Shown here: positions 52,506 to 62,789 of the stretch, piece by piece
Layout of the letters: every line of letters starts with the position of its first letter
Position numbering within the stretch: position 1 is the stretch's first letter
Assembly: GCA_001724265.1 (NCBI GenBank)
Contig: MEDY01000091.1
Coordinates: 18,905 to 82,904, forward strand
Direction: 5' to 3'
Length of the DNA: 64,000 nt
Origin: Rhizaria sp. SCN 62-66
Lineage: Eukaryota; Rhizaria, unplaced
The notes under the pieces: generated by a model
The model's input: only the letters and a program-made list of their open reading frames with translations
The model's database searches: none
Told to the model about the DNA's origin: nothing
Position numbers and translations under genes: made by a program

Positions 52506-53831
52506 ATGCTTCGCCGCCTGGGTTCTCAGCTTCTCACCAAAAAGACCCCCCTCGCTCTCGCCGCATCCGTCTCTGCCTCTGTCTCCGTTCTTCCTTCTGC
52601 TTCTCTTCGCGCCCTCCCGCTTTCCCGCCCCGTCTTCTAGCCCCGCCGCGCCATGTCCACCGAAAGCCCCGCGTCTAGCGAGAGCGGCGACTCCCCGCGC
52701 CGCATCAAGGTCTACACTAAGACCGGCGATAAGGGCACCTCGACGCTCTACAACATGCAGCGCGTCAGCAAGGACGCTGACTACTTCCAGGCTCTCGGCG
52801 AAGTCGATGAGCTCAACGCCTTTATTGGCGTTGCGCGTCGTACGTGACAACAGTCGCAACATCAACCACTTTTTTCATGCTACAAACTCTCTCATCCCAA
52901 CCTGTAACTTGTATGCTCACCAGTCGCTCTCTCTGTTTTGGCCTCAAACCGGTCTCCGTCTTTCTTGCCGCCCCCAGACCACTGCCAGACGGAGGACAAC
53001 GGGCTGGACAAGTGGCTGGAGATCCTCCAGTCGCGCCTGCTCGACGCGGGCTCCTGCATCGCGACCCCGCTGACCTCGTCGCCCGAGTCGCGCATCCACC
53101 GCACGAAGTTCCCCGAGGACGCCACCGGCAACGTCGAGCAGTGGATCGACGAGGTACGCGCTCTTGAAGCCACGCTATGCCCGACTTATCAACGTGCTGT
53201 CTATCTTATCCTCAGATTTCAATTTCCTAGCGTGTTATATAACCTGACAAATATTTTCTTATTGCTTCGTTATCGCCTCTGTCTGCAGATGGATGCCAAG
53301 CTGCCCCCTCTGACACGCTTCATCCTGCCCTCCGGCGGCCTTGCTTCCTGCTCCCTGCACGTTTGTCGCACCGTGTGCCGCCGCGCTGAGCGCCGCACGA
53401 TCCCCCTCGTCGCGCGCGGCGACCTCGAGCCCTACGTCGGCATGTTCCTCAACAGGTATGCCAAAACGCATATATCACCGTGTATACCTCACTTTAATGG
53501 CACAAGATTGGAATAATATGTTTAATGTGTGAGACTATATTATGTCTCTAAGTTTCAAGTTTAATTGTGCTTATCTTTGTTTTCAATTCTCGTGATTTTT
53601 CTTTCTAACGAGTTCTGCAGGCTGAGCGACTTCTTCTTCGTCGCGGCCCGTTTCGCGGCCCAGAAGGCGGGCAAGCCTGAGGTGGAGTACGTCAAGCACG
53701 TCGAGCGCTTCCACTCCCACCTCCGCACTCCCACCGTCGCCGCCGCCGACGCCGCTGCTGGCGCGACGGCTGCCACTGATGCGCCTGCTGCTGACGAGGC
53801 GACTGTGACGACCACCGGTGAGAAGCAGTAA
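52506..53831 (+). CDS. MMAB: cob(I)alamin adenosyltransferase, with in-frame TAG in leader
   Basis: The exons are 52506-52839, 52978-53153, 53289-53455 and 53621-53831, with introns GTACGT, GTACGC and GTATGC. The PduO-type enzyme converts cob(I)alamin to adenosylcobalamin for mitochondrial methylmalonyl-CoA mutase. It has YTKTGDKGTSTL (ATP site), GEVDELNAFIG, then FILPSGG..SCSLHVCRTVCRRAERR and a C-terminal LSDFFFVAARFAA. The conventional start is ATG 52653 (246 residues). An ATG at 52506 is in the same frame and gives a 45-residue Arg/Ser/Leu-rich, acid-free sequence beginning MLRRLGSQLLTKK, which is an excellent mitochondrial presequence. It is separated from the enzyme only by a TAG at 52638-52640. 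The leader could be read through, be a short upstream ORF, or be broken. The final stop is TAA. Confidence 0.85.
52638..52640 (+). other. in-frame TAG between presequence-like leader and MMAB
   Basis: Codons 52506-52637 and 52641 onward share one frame, with TAG as codon 45. The TAG is preceded by a pyrimidine-rich run and could instead be a 3' splice site, but no GTACGY donor lies in the leader. Confidence 0.7.
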
Positions 53832-54208
53832 GCAGTAAGCGCGAGATTGTCAACGATATCTCCGTTGTGAACGAAGTCATCGATGTGTGACATCGTAGTT
53901 TATATAAATTTAACGATAATTGCAGTATTTAGCCCCGTTTTATGTGTTCATTCTAAATCAACAAATACGACTAATAAAATACGTTTTGTTTGAAGAAAAC
54001 TTAGCAACGATAGTCCACAGTTCGTCAATATTTATGCAAATGGAAAGGCCCTTTATTAATCCGTACGTACGTACGTCCAACAAAACAGCAATTTTTAGTC
54101 GTTTAACTTCAACAACAAAGCCAACAACTCAACTCGTTCACCTCACTCATACTAATTTTCTAGTTGCACCTCGCCTGTCAGTTGTCGGCTCACTCGCTCG
54201 TCCCTCGC
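53832..54208. other. convergent 3' spacer
   Basis: This AT-rich spacer lies between MMAB (+) and HMBS (-). A putative AATAAA (53973-53978) lies downstream of MMAB, and a short (CGTA)n run lies near 54061-54076. No gene was seen. Confidence 0.4.
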
Positions 54209-55753
54209 TCACCGGATCTCCTTGAGGATGACCTCGGCGCCGAGCTTCCTGAGCCGGTCGCCCAGCTCGCGGCCTGCGGCCCAGGCGCGGCCCTGGCGCT
54301 CCGCGCGCGAAAGCCCGTGGGGCAACGCGACGGCGCCGTTGCACTCGCTCACCATTGCGCCGTCGAGCGAGAGCACCGCCGCGCGGGTCAGCACCACGTC
54401 CACAGTCCCCGCCGCGTCCGCGCCCTGCGCAGAGCCACCGGCCGCCGGGGCGGGGAGGGTGATGGCGGCGGTTACGGCGCGGTTGTTGCGCAGGGCCTCC
54501 TTCGCCTTGCAGTCGCCCTCGGCGGTCGCCGTCGCCGTCGCCGTCCCAGTCTCAGCGGCCTTCGCGGCATCGGCAGCGGCAGCGGCGGCGGCAGCGGCGG
54601 CAGCCTCCATGGTGGCGGCGACCTCGGCCTCGGTCTGCGCGATGAGCGCCTGCGCCTGCTGCTCGGCGACGGTGGCGACCTCGGAGTAGACGGCGATGGG
54701 GACCTTGCAGCCGCCCTGGAGCGCGGCCAGCATCCCGCGCTCGAGCGTGCACGAGCTCTCGCTGTTGCTGTCCTGCAGCGCGGCGAAGACCAGCTCGCCC
54801 GCCGCCGCTGTCGCCGCGTCCAGCGCCGCGATCCCGCGACGCGCGTTGGCCGGCCCGGGCGCCGCCGACTCGGCGTTGCTCAGCGCGGGCGCGGTCGCGC
54901 AGGGGACGTCGGCGGATCGCACGACGACGGCGAGCGCGCCCTGTCCCACGGCGTGCAGGTAGAAGGACGCCGAGAGCTCCTCGGCCACGCGCGCCGGCAG
55001 GTCGAGGCGCTCCAGGCCCACGCGGGCGAGGATGATGGCGTCGAACTCGCCAGAGTCGAGCTTATTCAAGCTAATGCGCATGTACGCAACAGAAAGAAAC
55101 ATGGGGGAACAGCAAGAAAAAGAAAATAGGTGAGCGAATAAAGGAAGTCGCTTTTATAACTTTTCAGAGCTAAACATGGCTTTGTCGGAGATATAGTGTT
55201 GTCTTGTCGCGTACCGCGTGAGGACGTTGCCGCGGATGTGGGCCGCGACAAGGTGCGGGTGGTGGCGCGCGAGCGTCGCGCGGCGGCGCAGCGCCGAAGT
55301 GCCGATGACGGCGCCCGGGGGCAACATGTTGAGCGCGAGCGACGCGCCCGGGTTAGCCACGGCGTAGGCCTTGGCCTCGGCGCTGTCCTTATAGGCGGCG
55401 AAGGCGGCAAGGTGCTTGGGGTGTAGGATGACGGCGTCCGCGGGCGGCTCGCGCTCCAGGATGGCGGCGAAGGAGACGCCCTCGGGCAGCGTCGTGGGCA
55501 GGTCCTTGACGCAGTGCACGACAATGTCGACCTTGTCGGTCAGCAGCGCAACGTCCAGCTCCTTGGTGAAGACGCCCTTGTTGTCGAACGACGAGAGCGG
55601 AATGAGGAGGTTCTTGTCGCCCATCGTCGTCATTCCGATGATCGGAAAGGAGATCTCGGGGTACGTCTCGGACAGAACGCGCGCAACGTACTTGGCCTGC
55701 CACATCGCCAGGGCACTCTCGCGGGTGCCGATGCGGATGGTGCGCTTCGACAT
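54209..55753 (-). CDS. HMBS: porphobilinogen deaminase (hydroxymethylbilane synthase)
   Basis: The exons are 55753-55215 and 55070-54209. The 144-nt intron (GTACGC...TTAG) joins CG+C to give Arg and restores GNVLTRLNKLDSGEFDAIILA, giving 466 residues. The enzyme polymerises four porphobilinogens to hydroxymethylbilane in haem/tetrapyrrole synthesis. Visible motifs are RIGTRESALAMWQA at the N-terminus, the DIVVHCVKDLP substrate loop, GTSALRRRA, and ALQGGCKVPIAVYSE with the dipyrromethane-cofactor Cys near residue 301. Typical proteins are about 310-380 residues. Here an Ala/Glu/Thr-rich insertion of roughly 90 residues follows the cofactor loop in domain 3. No long organelle presequence is attached in frame, so a cytosolic or internally targeted enzyme is more likely. 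The stop is TGA. Confidence 0.95.
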
Positions 55754-56311
55754 CGGGTAGATGAAACTACGAGGGCGCAGCGCGGGCGTGAGAGGTGGGA
55801 CAAGAAGTGAGGAAAGAGGAGTGAGGTGGTCAAGTTCGGGTGAGTTTAGTTGAAGACATCACATGCTTAATCTGAAGATTTAATATTGTTCATAGATATA
55901 CAAATACTATTTGAACCTATAAAGCATATTGGTATTTCAACTGACGATGTAATGCGCTCGCGCCACTCCATGTCGATTTCCGAACGAAGTCATGTGCTTT
56001 GTGCGACTGTGGTTCGTAGTTGCGCACTTTGCTTCAAACAAGGATTTCGAGATAGAACTGCAGTCCGAGTTGAAAATAATCAAGAATATGAGTTACTAGA
56101 GAAGTATTTGAAAAGACTGTGTATCGAAAAACTTGTGCACGCTATAATGCGCCGCGCATCAATGTGAAATTTGTTTTTGTTTGTGCAAATTTTGTGTTCT
56201 GATCAGGTTCACATGTTTTGTTTGGTTGTTGTTTCAAGAGAGACTATTAGTAAAGCAGGGTTGACTTGTAATTTAATATTTACTTATGGTATACGCTTTT
56301 CGTATAGCTAT
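55754..56311. other. AT-rich spacer
   Basis: This spacer lies between HMBS (start at 55753, -) and the 3' end of NOP58 (-). It is AT-rich with no gene or structured element recognised. Confidence 0.4.
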
Positions 56312-57903
56312 TTACTCGTCAGACATATCCTTCTTGTCCTTCTTGTCCTTCTTCTCCTTCTTATCCTTCTTGTCCTTCTTGTCCTTCTTGGAGCTCTTCT
56401 CCTCCTCCTCCTCAGCCGCCGCAGCAGAGGACTTCTTGGCCGCAATAGCAACGTCGGCCGTCTCGTTGTACGTCTTGGTCGCCGCGGGCGCCTGGTACTT
56501 CTCGAAGTTGGCCTTGCCGTTGCCCTTGCCGGAGAACTTGGCGCTCTTGCCCGACTCGATTTCGCGCAGGCGCTTCTCGAGCTTGATGCGGTGCTCGTAG
56601 CCCACGGTCACGCCCTCGCTCTCGCCCAGCGCATCCTCGCGGACCGCGATCGAGGCCTTGGCAGCGAGCATGCGCGCGATCTTGCCCTTGGTCGCGGGCT
56701 GCGCCTGGCCGACGAGCGAGGCGTGGTAGATGAGTCCGTACTTAGGCGTGAAGTGGCTCGTCTTGATGGCGCGGAACAGGGCCTTCTCGGCGCCAATGAT
56801 CTGCACCGTCGACGCGGGCTGCTTCGCCAGGTTGATCAGCGAGCCCTGGTGCGCGATGAGGCGCGCGCCGACGAGCTCGCCGACGAGCGCGGTGAGGTTG
56901 GGCGCGATGGCGTTCATGCGGTTCTGCAGGTACTGGTACAGCGACGCGCGGTAGTCGCCGAGCGAGATGACCTGCTCGCACACGAGGCGGATGTTGGCGA
57001 TGTCCTCATCAGCGATGTCCGTGCCCATTGAGACCTCGGCGGCCTCCTTCACGCGCGTCTCCTCCTCCTCGGAGAGGAACGAGGAGAAGTCCGAGGTGGT
57101 GGCGTTCTTGCGGACACCCATGGTCTGGAGAGTAGACGATACGGCAAAAGAGAATAAAGTGATGTTAGCTATCGGTAATAGAGCTTAGACATGCGTAGAT
57201 CAATAGATACATGAGTCAAGTATGCTAAGTTGATGTGATATGATATATAATCTTTGTTGATTGAGTGTTGACGTACCTGAACGATCTTAGCGTACTTGCT
57301 GTGCTCGTCGACGAGCTTGGACATCTCGGGGAAGTGAACGCCGTACCACTCGCGCGCGCGCATGGAGTAGACGTTGAGCTCCTTGTCGAGCTCGTCGAGC
57401 AGCGAGATGGCGTGCACAATCATCGTGTCGACCTTGTCGGGGGAGAACGAGATGGTGAAGCGCGCCAGCGAGTGGGCGAGGCCGAGCTTCATGGCGTTGT
57501 TGTTGCCCTCGGTGAGGCCCGTGACGAGGTTCTCGAGCTGCGAGCGGATGCCGCGCATGAGCTCGACAACAGAGGCGTCGTAGACGACGTTGAGGCCGAG
57601 CTTCTCCTTGATAAGGCCGCCGAGCTTCTGGTCCAGCACGGCCAGCTTGGTGTTGGCGTCCGTCGCGGCCTTCTTGAGGAACGACGACAGGGTCTTGTCC
57701 AGCGAGGCCTCGGTGATCGACACGGCAGCCTTGAGCGCGGTCTCGTTGTCGGCGAACTTGCAAAACTCCTTGAGCTTGACGAGCTCGCGAGCAGACTCGG
57801 CCGTGCGGAAGTGCTTGTTGATGCCATCGACGTCCTTGAGCGCCTTGGGGTTCTGCACCTGGAAGAGGGCGTAGCCGGCGGGCGTATCAAACAGCGCAAG
57901 CAT
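56312..57903 (-). CDS. NOP58: box C/D snoRNP protein NOP58
   Basis: The exons are 57903-57277 and 57124-56312. The 152-nt intron is GTACGT...TCCAG, phase 0, giving 479 residues. NOP58 is a core protein of box C/D snoRNPs, which direct 2'-O-methylation of rRNA in the nucleolus. It begins MLALFDTPAGYALFQVQN as in NOP58 (MLVLFET), not NOP56. KLGGLIKEKL and ELMRGIRSQ are present early, VDTMIVHAISLLDELDKELN and REWYGVHFPE lie before the splice, and the NOP domain YLQNRMNAIAPNLTALVGELVGARLIAHQGSL (abbreviated as APNLTALVGELVGARLIAH) follows. The C-terminus is the usual KKD/E-rich tail ending in KKDMSDE. A TTGTAG just before the start suggests a 5'UTR intron. The stop is TAA. Confidence 0.95.
56325..56395 (-). 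repeat. 9-bp repeat encoding Lys-Lys-Asp tail
   Basis: Tandem GTCCTTCTT-like units (plus strand) encode the (KKD/E)n tail of NOP58. The amino-acid repeat is typical for the family. Confidence 0.8.
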
Positions 57904-58513
57904 TCGATACCTACAATTACCGCAAAATGTACAATAAAAGCAAGGATAGAGGGTGCGAAAGAAACAAAAGTGGGTCAGAAAGGGGTAAAGAAGAAGCCGA
58001 GGGAGGTGGCAGACGAAGAGGAAAAAAGTGGGCGAATGCGGCTCAGAAAAACAAGGGGAAAATGGCAGCAGAACGGCATTAAAATTATCAATGCAGATAG
58101 AACACGCAATGGAATATCTAACCATGATTACGACAACATCATGGGCCTTTGCCTCAGTGCACAATTGAAGGTGCTAAGACGAATGCGTGGCGAAGCAGTT
58201 CGGAGAGCGTTTGCATAGCTCGTCTGAATTTTTCGGCCCCATGGCCTGAGGGCCGAAATCGTGATTACGGCAAACCCTCTATGCACATCCCATCATCGTT
58301 GCAATACGCTTTGCGTTCACTTACTTGTTCTTTTTAGTTCTGATTGATTTAAATTTATAATTGAAATCGCGTGTGTCCCACGTTAATGTGCTCTACTAGA
58401 GGTCGCTTTCCTCGACTCTTCCCGACTCCTCAGCTAACCAACCTGTTTCCTCCCTTTTTTGCTCTGCACTTCCCCGCCATTCACTCTTTGCCCTTTTTCC
58501 GCCAAGCTCTTTG
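57904..58513. promoter_or_regulatory. shared divergent promoter of NOP58 and SSF1
   Basis: This 610-bp interval separates two divergently transcribed ribosome-biogenesis genes. It contains a perfect 9-bp inverted repeat (58231-58258) about 255 bp from the SSF1 ATG and about 330 bp from the NOP58 ATG. Co-regulation through the shared interval is inferred from gene function and orientation. Confidence 0.5.
58231..58258. repeat. 9-bp perfect inverted repeat in shared promoter
   Basis: The arms TTTCGGCCC (58231-58239) and GGGCCGAAA (58250-58258) are exact reverse complements around a 10-nt spacer. Being symmetric and located between two co-functional genes, it could be a dimeric-factor binding site acting on both. 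Confidence 0.8.
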
Positions 58514-60185
58514 ATGCCGCCCAAGGCTAAGAAGCGTTCCAAGCGCAAGCACCTGACCCGCGAGGACCTGCGGCAGAAGGCGCGCCGCAAGAACGCGCGC
58601 GCACAGTCTGAGCGCTTCGAGTCCGAGCTCAACAACCCGCCGCGCAGCATGGTGTTCCGCCGCGGCATCGTCGGCGAGCAGGTCCGCGAGCTCGTCCACA
58701 ACCTGCGCGCCGTCATGTCGCCCTTTTCGGCCATGAAGCTGCGCGAGACGAACAAGAACCAGCTCCGCGACTTCCTCAACGCAGCGCCCCCGCTCGGCGT
58801 GACGCACTTCATGATTCTCACGCAGACGCCCTCCGGCGTCGGCCTGCGCGTCGCGCGCCTGCCGCGCGGCCCCACGCTGACGTTCCGCGTGGTTAACTAC
58901 ACGACGACCAAGGCGATCCAGACTGCGCAGAAGACCCCCCACGCGCTCAACGGACCCGAGTTCCTGACGTCGCCACTCGTCGTACTCAACAACTTCGCCG
59001 GCGAGGAGGACCATAAGAAGATCATGGCCGCCGTGTTCCAGAACATGTTCCCGGGCCTCGACATTACCAAGCTGAAGCTCTCGCAGTGCCGCCGTGTCGT
59101 GCTGTTCAACTACAACGCCGACACCGACACCGTGGACTTCCGCCACTACCTCATCAGCGCCGTCCCCGTCGGCCTCACCCGCGGCATCCGCAAGGTACGA
59201 ACAGTCGCGAAACACCTTAAACGCATTAGATTATGCTCTTGGTAGCTGTGCTATGATCTAGTTTGCTCAATGTATCTTCGTCAATTCTCTCGAGGAAAAC
59301 CTTATCTCGACCATGGCACTTAACTCACATCTTATCTCTTAATCTGTCATAATTGCTCCCCTTTGCTCTCTCGCTCTCTCGCTCTCTCAGGTGATCAAGG
59401 GCCAGATCCCCGCGCGCCTGGGTGACCGCGAGGACATTGCGGACTGGGTGGAGAACCCCAACACGCTGTCGGACTCCGAGGCGGAGCTGCCCGAGGACGC
59501 GCGCGTGACGCTCGCCCACGAGTTCGCGGGCCGCGGCAACAAGGCGGCGGGCACGTCTGCGATCAAGCTCAAGGAGCTGGGCCCGCGTATGACGCTGCAG
59601 CTGTATAAGATCGAGGAGGGCGTGTGTGACGGTCAGGTGGTGTACCACCGGTACGTGACCAAGACCGAGGACGAGCAGCTCGAGCTGGCCGAGCGCAAGG
59701 AGCGTGAGCGCGCCGAGAAGGCGCAGCGCAGGGCCGTGCAGGAGGCCAACGTGCTGCGCAAGCAGCAGGCGGCTGAGGCGCGCGCCAAGGAGAAGGAAGA
59801 GCGCCGCGCCGCCAAGCGCGCCGAGGCCGAGGCCAAGGGCATCAAGTACGAGGGCTCCGACTCCGAGGACGGCAACGACGAGGTCGACGACGACGACGAG
59901 GACTACGAGCGCCACAACCAGATCAAGCGTGAGCGCGCGCGCGCGGCCGGGCTGGCCTACGCCGACGACTACGACGAGGACGAGGACGACAGTGAGGGCG
60001 AGGGCGGCGACGCCGAGGACGGCGAGGCCGACCTCGGCGACATCGGTCACGACGACGAGATGGAGCAGTCCGCCGATGACGATGATGACGACGATGACCA
60101 GGAAGAAGAGGATGGCAGCGACGATGACCAGGATGAGGAGGAAGAGGAGGAGGTCGTTGCCCGTGTCAAGAAGAGCAAGAAGTGA
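58514..60185 (+). CDS. SSF1: SSF1/Peter Pan Brix-domain ribosome biogenesis factor
   Basis: The exons are 58514-59194 and 59391-60185. The 196-nt intron is GTACGA...CTCAG, phase 0, giving 491 residues. The N-terminus is basic (MPPKAKKRSKRKH). The Brix domain spans residues about 40-320: PRSMVFRRG near 43, HNLRAVMSPFSAMKL, FLNAAPPLGVTHFM, LTSPLVVLNNF, RRVVLFNYN, and ELGPRMTLQLYKIEEG in exon 2. Ssf1/Peter Pan proteins act in the nucleolus in 27S pre-rRNA processing for the 60S subunit. The C-terminus is a Lys/Arg/Glu coiled region (residues about 305-370) followed by a long Asp/Glu tail. The gene is divergent from NOP58. Near the intron 3' end the sequence is (CTCTCTCG)n ending in CTCAG. The stop is TGA. 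Confidence 0.95.
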
Positions 60186-60640
60186 GCTAACCCTGCTTGA
60201 AGAATGCTTTCGTATTGCTGTCGATGGGTTGTTCGTGTCGTCATAAGTCTTATATATAGCCATTTACGTATTTGATATAATTTCATACAAAGTTCAAGTC
60301 ACTATACCTCCTCGTTTACAAACCACTCCAAGCCTAGCCTAGTGCGATTGCTACACCGCTGTAGCCGTTTGGACTGGCGCTAATTTTGAATAGCTCTATG
60401 TGCGACGAACTTATCGTGCTTTCTTCTGTCTGTCGAATATACTATTTAAAGTGACTGTGACACTATTTTGTGTTCATTAGATCTTGTGGAAATGCGTTAT
60501 TGTTGTGAAATCTTCTTGCTCATCCCTCATCCTTCCCACTCGTCCCCCCCTGAAACAGTCAACTCTAACTCCAACCCTGGTAACAAATCCCATCGACACA
60601 AAAAGAAAATTCAGTAAGTTTCTGACCTTAACCGCTGACT
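60186..60640. other. intergenic spacer upstream of CLP1
   Basis: This AT-rich spacer lies between two plus-strand genes. No gene was seen, and no clear promoter motif could be assigned. Confidence 0.4.
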
Positions 60641-62326
60641 ATGTCGTCCTCTGGTGCTGGTATCGGTGAGACGGCCTACGTCTTGCGCGCGCACGAAGAG
60701 CTGCGCGTCGAGGCTTCGCCCACAGTTCCCATCACCGTCTCGCTTAAGTCCGGCACATGCGAAGTTTTCGGCACGGAGCTCGCTAAGGACATGCCGTACA
60801 TCTTTTCTGATGCAAAGCTCGCGTTTTACACTTTTCATAGCTGCGAGCTCATCGTCTCTGGCGTTCCCCTGCTCGCGTATGTGTCGTCCGACTGCACGAC
60901 GCACGTCCATGCCAACATCCACGCCGAGCTGGACAAAATGCGTCGCAACGCAGGCCGCATCGAGCCCACGGTTACCGTTCCCGTGCCTCCGCGCCCGCAC
61001 ACGCTTCTCGCTGCCGCCACCGACTCCTCAAGCTCTTCTAGCGACAATGCGACCTCTGAGAACGCTTCGAACGACGACAGTGAGCCCCGCCTTGTCACCA
61101 TTCCTTCCCCCGAGTCAGCCGGTCCCCGCGCCCTCATCGTCGGCGCCCCCGGCTCCGGCGCTTCTTCTCTGTTCCGCACGCTCGTGACATACGCCACCCG
61201 CAGCAACTGGCAGCCCACGGCCGTGGACCTCGACCCCTCAGATAACCTGTTTTCGGTCCCCGGTTCGCTTTCCGCGCTGAGCGCCGAGATGCCGCTGGGC
61301 CTCGGCCACGGCGCCACGCTGGCCGCGCCCGCCGCCTCGGCCGCGGCGTTGTCTTCACCGCTGGTCCACTTCTTTGGCCACCAGACGGTGAGAGCGAACG
61401 AGCCGCTCTGGCGCAAGCAGGTGACGCGCCTCGCTAAGTCGGTCGACGCGCGCGCCGGCGAGCCCTACTTGCACGCGCTCACCGAGACGCAGGCGCACTA
61501 CGCCACTGCGGGCGCGGATGCCGCCGCCACGGCCGAGGCCAGCGCGGTCGCGTCGGGCGCCTCGGCCGCCGAGGCCGCCGCAGCCGCCGCGGCGGCGACA
61601 CTGGCCAACGCGCCCTTGCTGGCGGCCGCCGTGGCGGCCGTAGTGCCCGGAACCGTGCCGCAGACGACGCCGCCGGAGCTCACCGCGGCGCAGCGGCGCA
61701 CGCGCGCGTCAGGCGTGCTGGTGCACTTCCCCAGCACGCAGGCGGGCGGGACCGTGGAGCTGCTGGCGCACGCCGTGGCCGCCTTCCGAATCGACGTCGT
61801 CGTTGTCGTGGACAACGAGCGCCTCGAGGCGCAGCTGCGGCAGAACGCGCTGTTCGAGGCCGTAAGCGTCGCCACGGTGCCCAAGTCCTCAGGCGTGGTT
61901 AGCGTGGGCTCGCTCGACAGTGCAGACCGCGCCGCGCGCGCGGCCCGGCGGATCAAGGAGTACTTCTACGGCGCCAAGGGTGACTTCGCGCCGCAGCAAA
62001 TGAGCATCAAGGCGGGGCTGATGCAGATCTTCAGCACGACGCCACCGCGCGTGCTCGACGACACGCTGATGCCCGAGGGGCTCGCCGGGCCTGGCAACGC
62101 GTCGGAGCAGCTCGTGGTGCCCGCGGACATTACCGGCGCGCACACACAGGCCATCTTCGCCATCTCGGCCGCCACCACCACCGCCGAGGTCGCCGAATCC
62201 CACGTCTTCGGCTTTCTCTGCGTCAAGAACGTCGAAGATGGGATTGTCTCGTGCCTGGCGCCTACCGACGAGGCGCGGCCCGGCAATATGCGCTTTGTGG
62301 TTGGCTCCATCGCCTGGATGGACTAA
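60641..62326 (+). CDS. CLP1: CLP1-like mRNA/tRNA processing factor, degenerate P-loop
   Basis: The single exon encodes 561 residues. It has the CLP1 layout: an N-terminal beta domain (AYVLRAHEELRVEA; GTCEVFGTELAKDMPY; ...ELIVSG), a central P-loop kinase-like domain and a C-terminal CLP1 domain (IKEYFYGAKGDFAPQQMSIK...; VFGFLCVKNVEDG; MRFVVGSIAWMD). CLP1 is part of cleavage factor II of mRNA 3'-end formation; animal CLP1 also acts with the tRNA-splicing endonuclease as an RNA 5'-kinase. Here the Walker A reads GAPGSGASS: the catalytic Lys of GxxxxGKS/T is Ala. The DxxQG-type Walker B region is also altered (DLDPSDNLFSVPG). A structural, non-kinase role is therefore inferred. An Ala-rich insertion of about 60 residues splits the central domain near residues 285-355. 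The stop is TAA. Confidence 0.9.
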   Translation: MSSSGAGIGETAYVLRAHEELRVEASPTVPITVSLKSGTCEVFGTELAKDMPYIFSDAKLAFYTFHSCELIVSGVPLLAYVSSDCTTHVHANIHAELDKMRRNAGRIEPTVTVPVPPRPHTLLAAATDSSSSSSDNATSENASNDDSEPRLVTIPSPESAGPRALIVGAPGSGASSLFRTLVTYATRSNWQPTAVDLDPSDNLFSVPGSLSALSAEMPLGLGHGATLAAPAASAAALSSPLVHFFGHQTVRANEPLWRKQVTRLAKSVDARAGEPYLHALTETQAHYATAGADAAATAEASAVASGASAAEAAAAAAAATLANAPLLAAAVAAVVPGTVPQTTPPELTAAQRRTRASGVLVHFPSTQAGGTVELLAHAVAAFRIDVVVVVDNERLEAQLRQNALFEAVSVATVPKSSGVVSVGSLDSADRAARAARRIKEYFYGAKGDFAPQQMSIKAGLMQIFSTTPPRVLDDTLMPEGLAGPGNASEQLVVPADITGAHTQAIFAISAATTTAEVAESHVFGFLCVKNVEDGIVSCLAPTDEARPGNMRFVVGSIAWMD

Positions 62327-62789
62327 GCTTGCTTTGAAACAACTTGATTAAAATTCGATGTGTGCTTGCGAACAGTGTGTTATCTATTTTGTGACATGCG
62401 TCAGCTTCATTGGTTAGTAAGGTTTTAAATAGATATCCTATTTTAGCATGTGTTATTCTTTTAGTTGTACATGTACATGTATTTTGATTTATATCAACTC
62501 GTAATTGTAAGAAAGAAAGCAAGACCACATAGCTTCCATTGTTACTAAGTACATGTATGTACGTACAAGGATAAAAGCACGAGCACGAGTCTAAACATTG
62601 TTATCATGTTACGCATGCGTAAAACAGAGAGAAAAAATCTGAAAGAATCGGAAAAATGATGGTTATACAGAAACTAGATAAATGAAACAAGAAGTGAAAA
62701 AAACTCAGCGCAACAGGCTCCAATGCATCAACGACGAAGCGTTCATCACTTTCCTATTGAGGCTTGTGACGCAGCTGACGGCAACGTGC
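62327..62789. other. convergent 3' spacer
   Basis: This AT-rich spacer lies between CLP1 (+) and the last gene (-). It has several short GTAC/ATGTAC repeats near 62467-62480 and 62551-62566. No gene was seen. Confidence 0.4.

Noticed and set aside
52568-52640. A 70-nt intron in the MMAB leader ending at the TAG
   Set aside because: It is phase-compatible with weak GTCTCT-type donors, but these do not match the window's donor rule. It is kept as an alternative, not a call.
57125-57276. A snoRNA hosted in the NOP58 intron
   Set aside because: No box C (RUGAUGA) and box D (CUGA) pair with a terminal stem was found.
56312-57903. Calling the box C/D gene NOP56
   Set aside because: The N-terminus MLALFDTPAGYALFQV and overall pattern fit NOP58 better.
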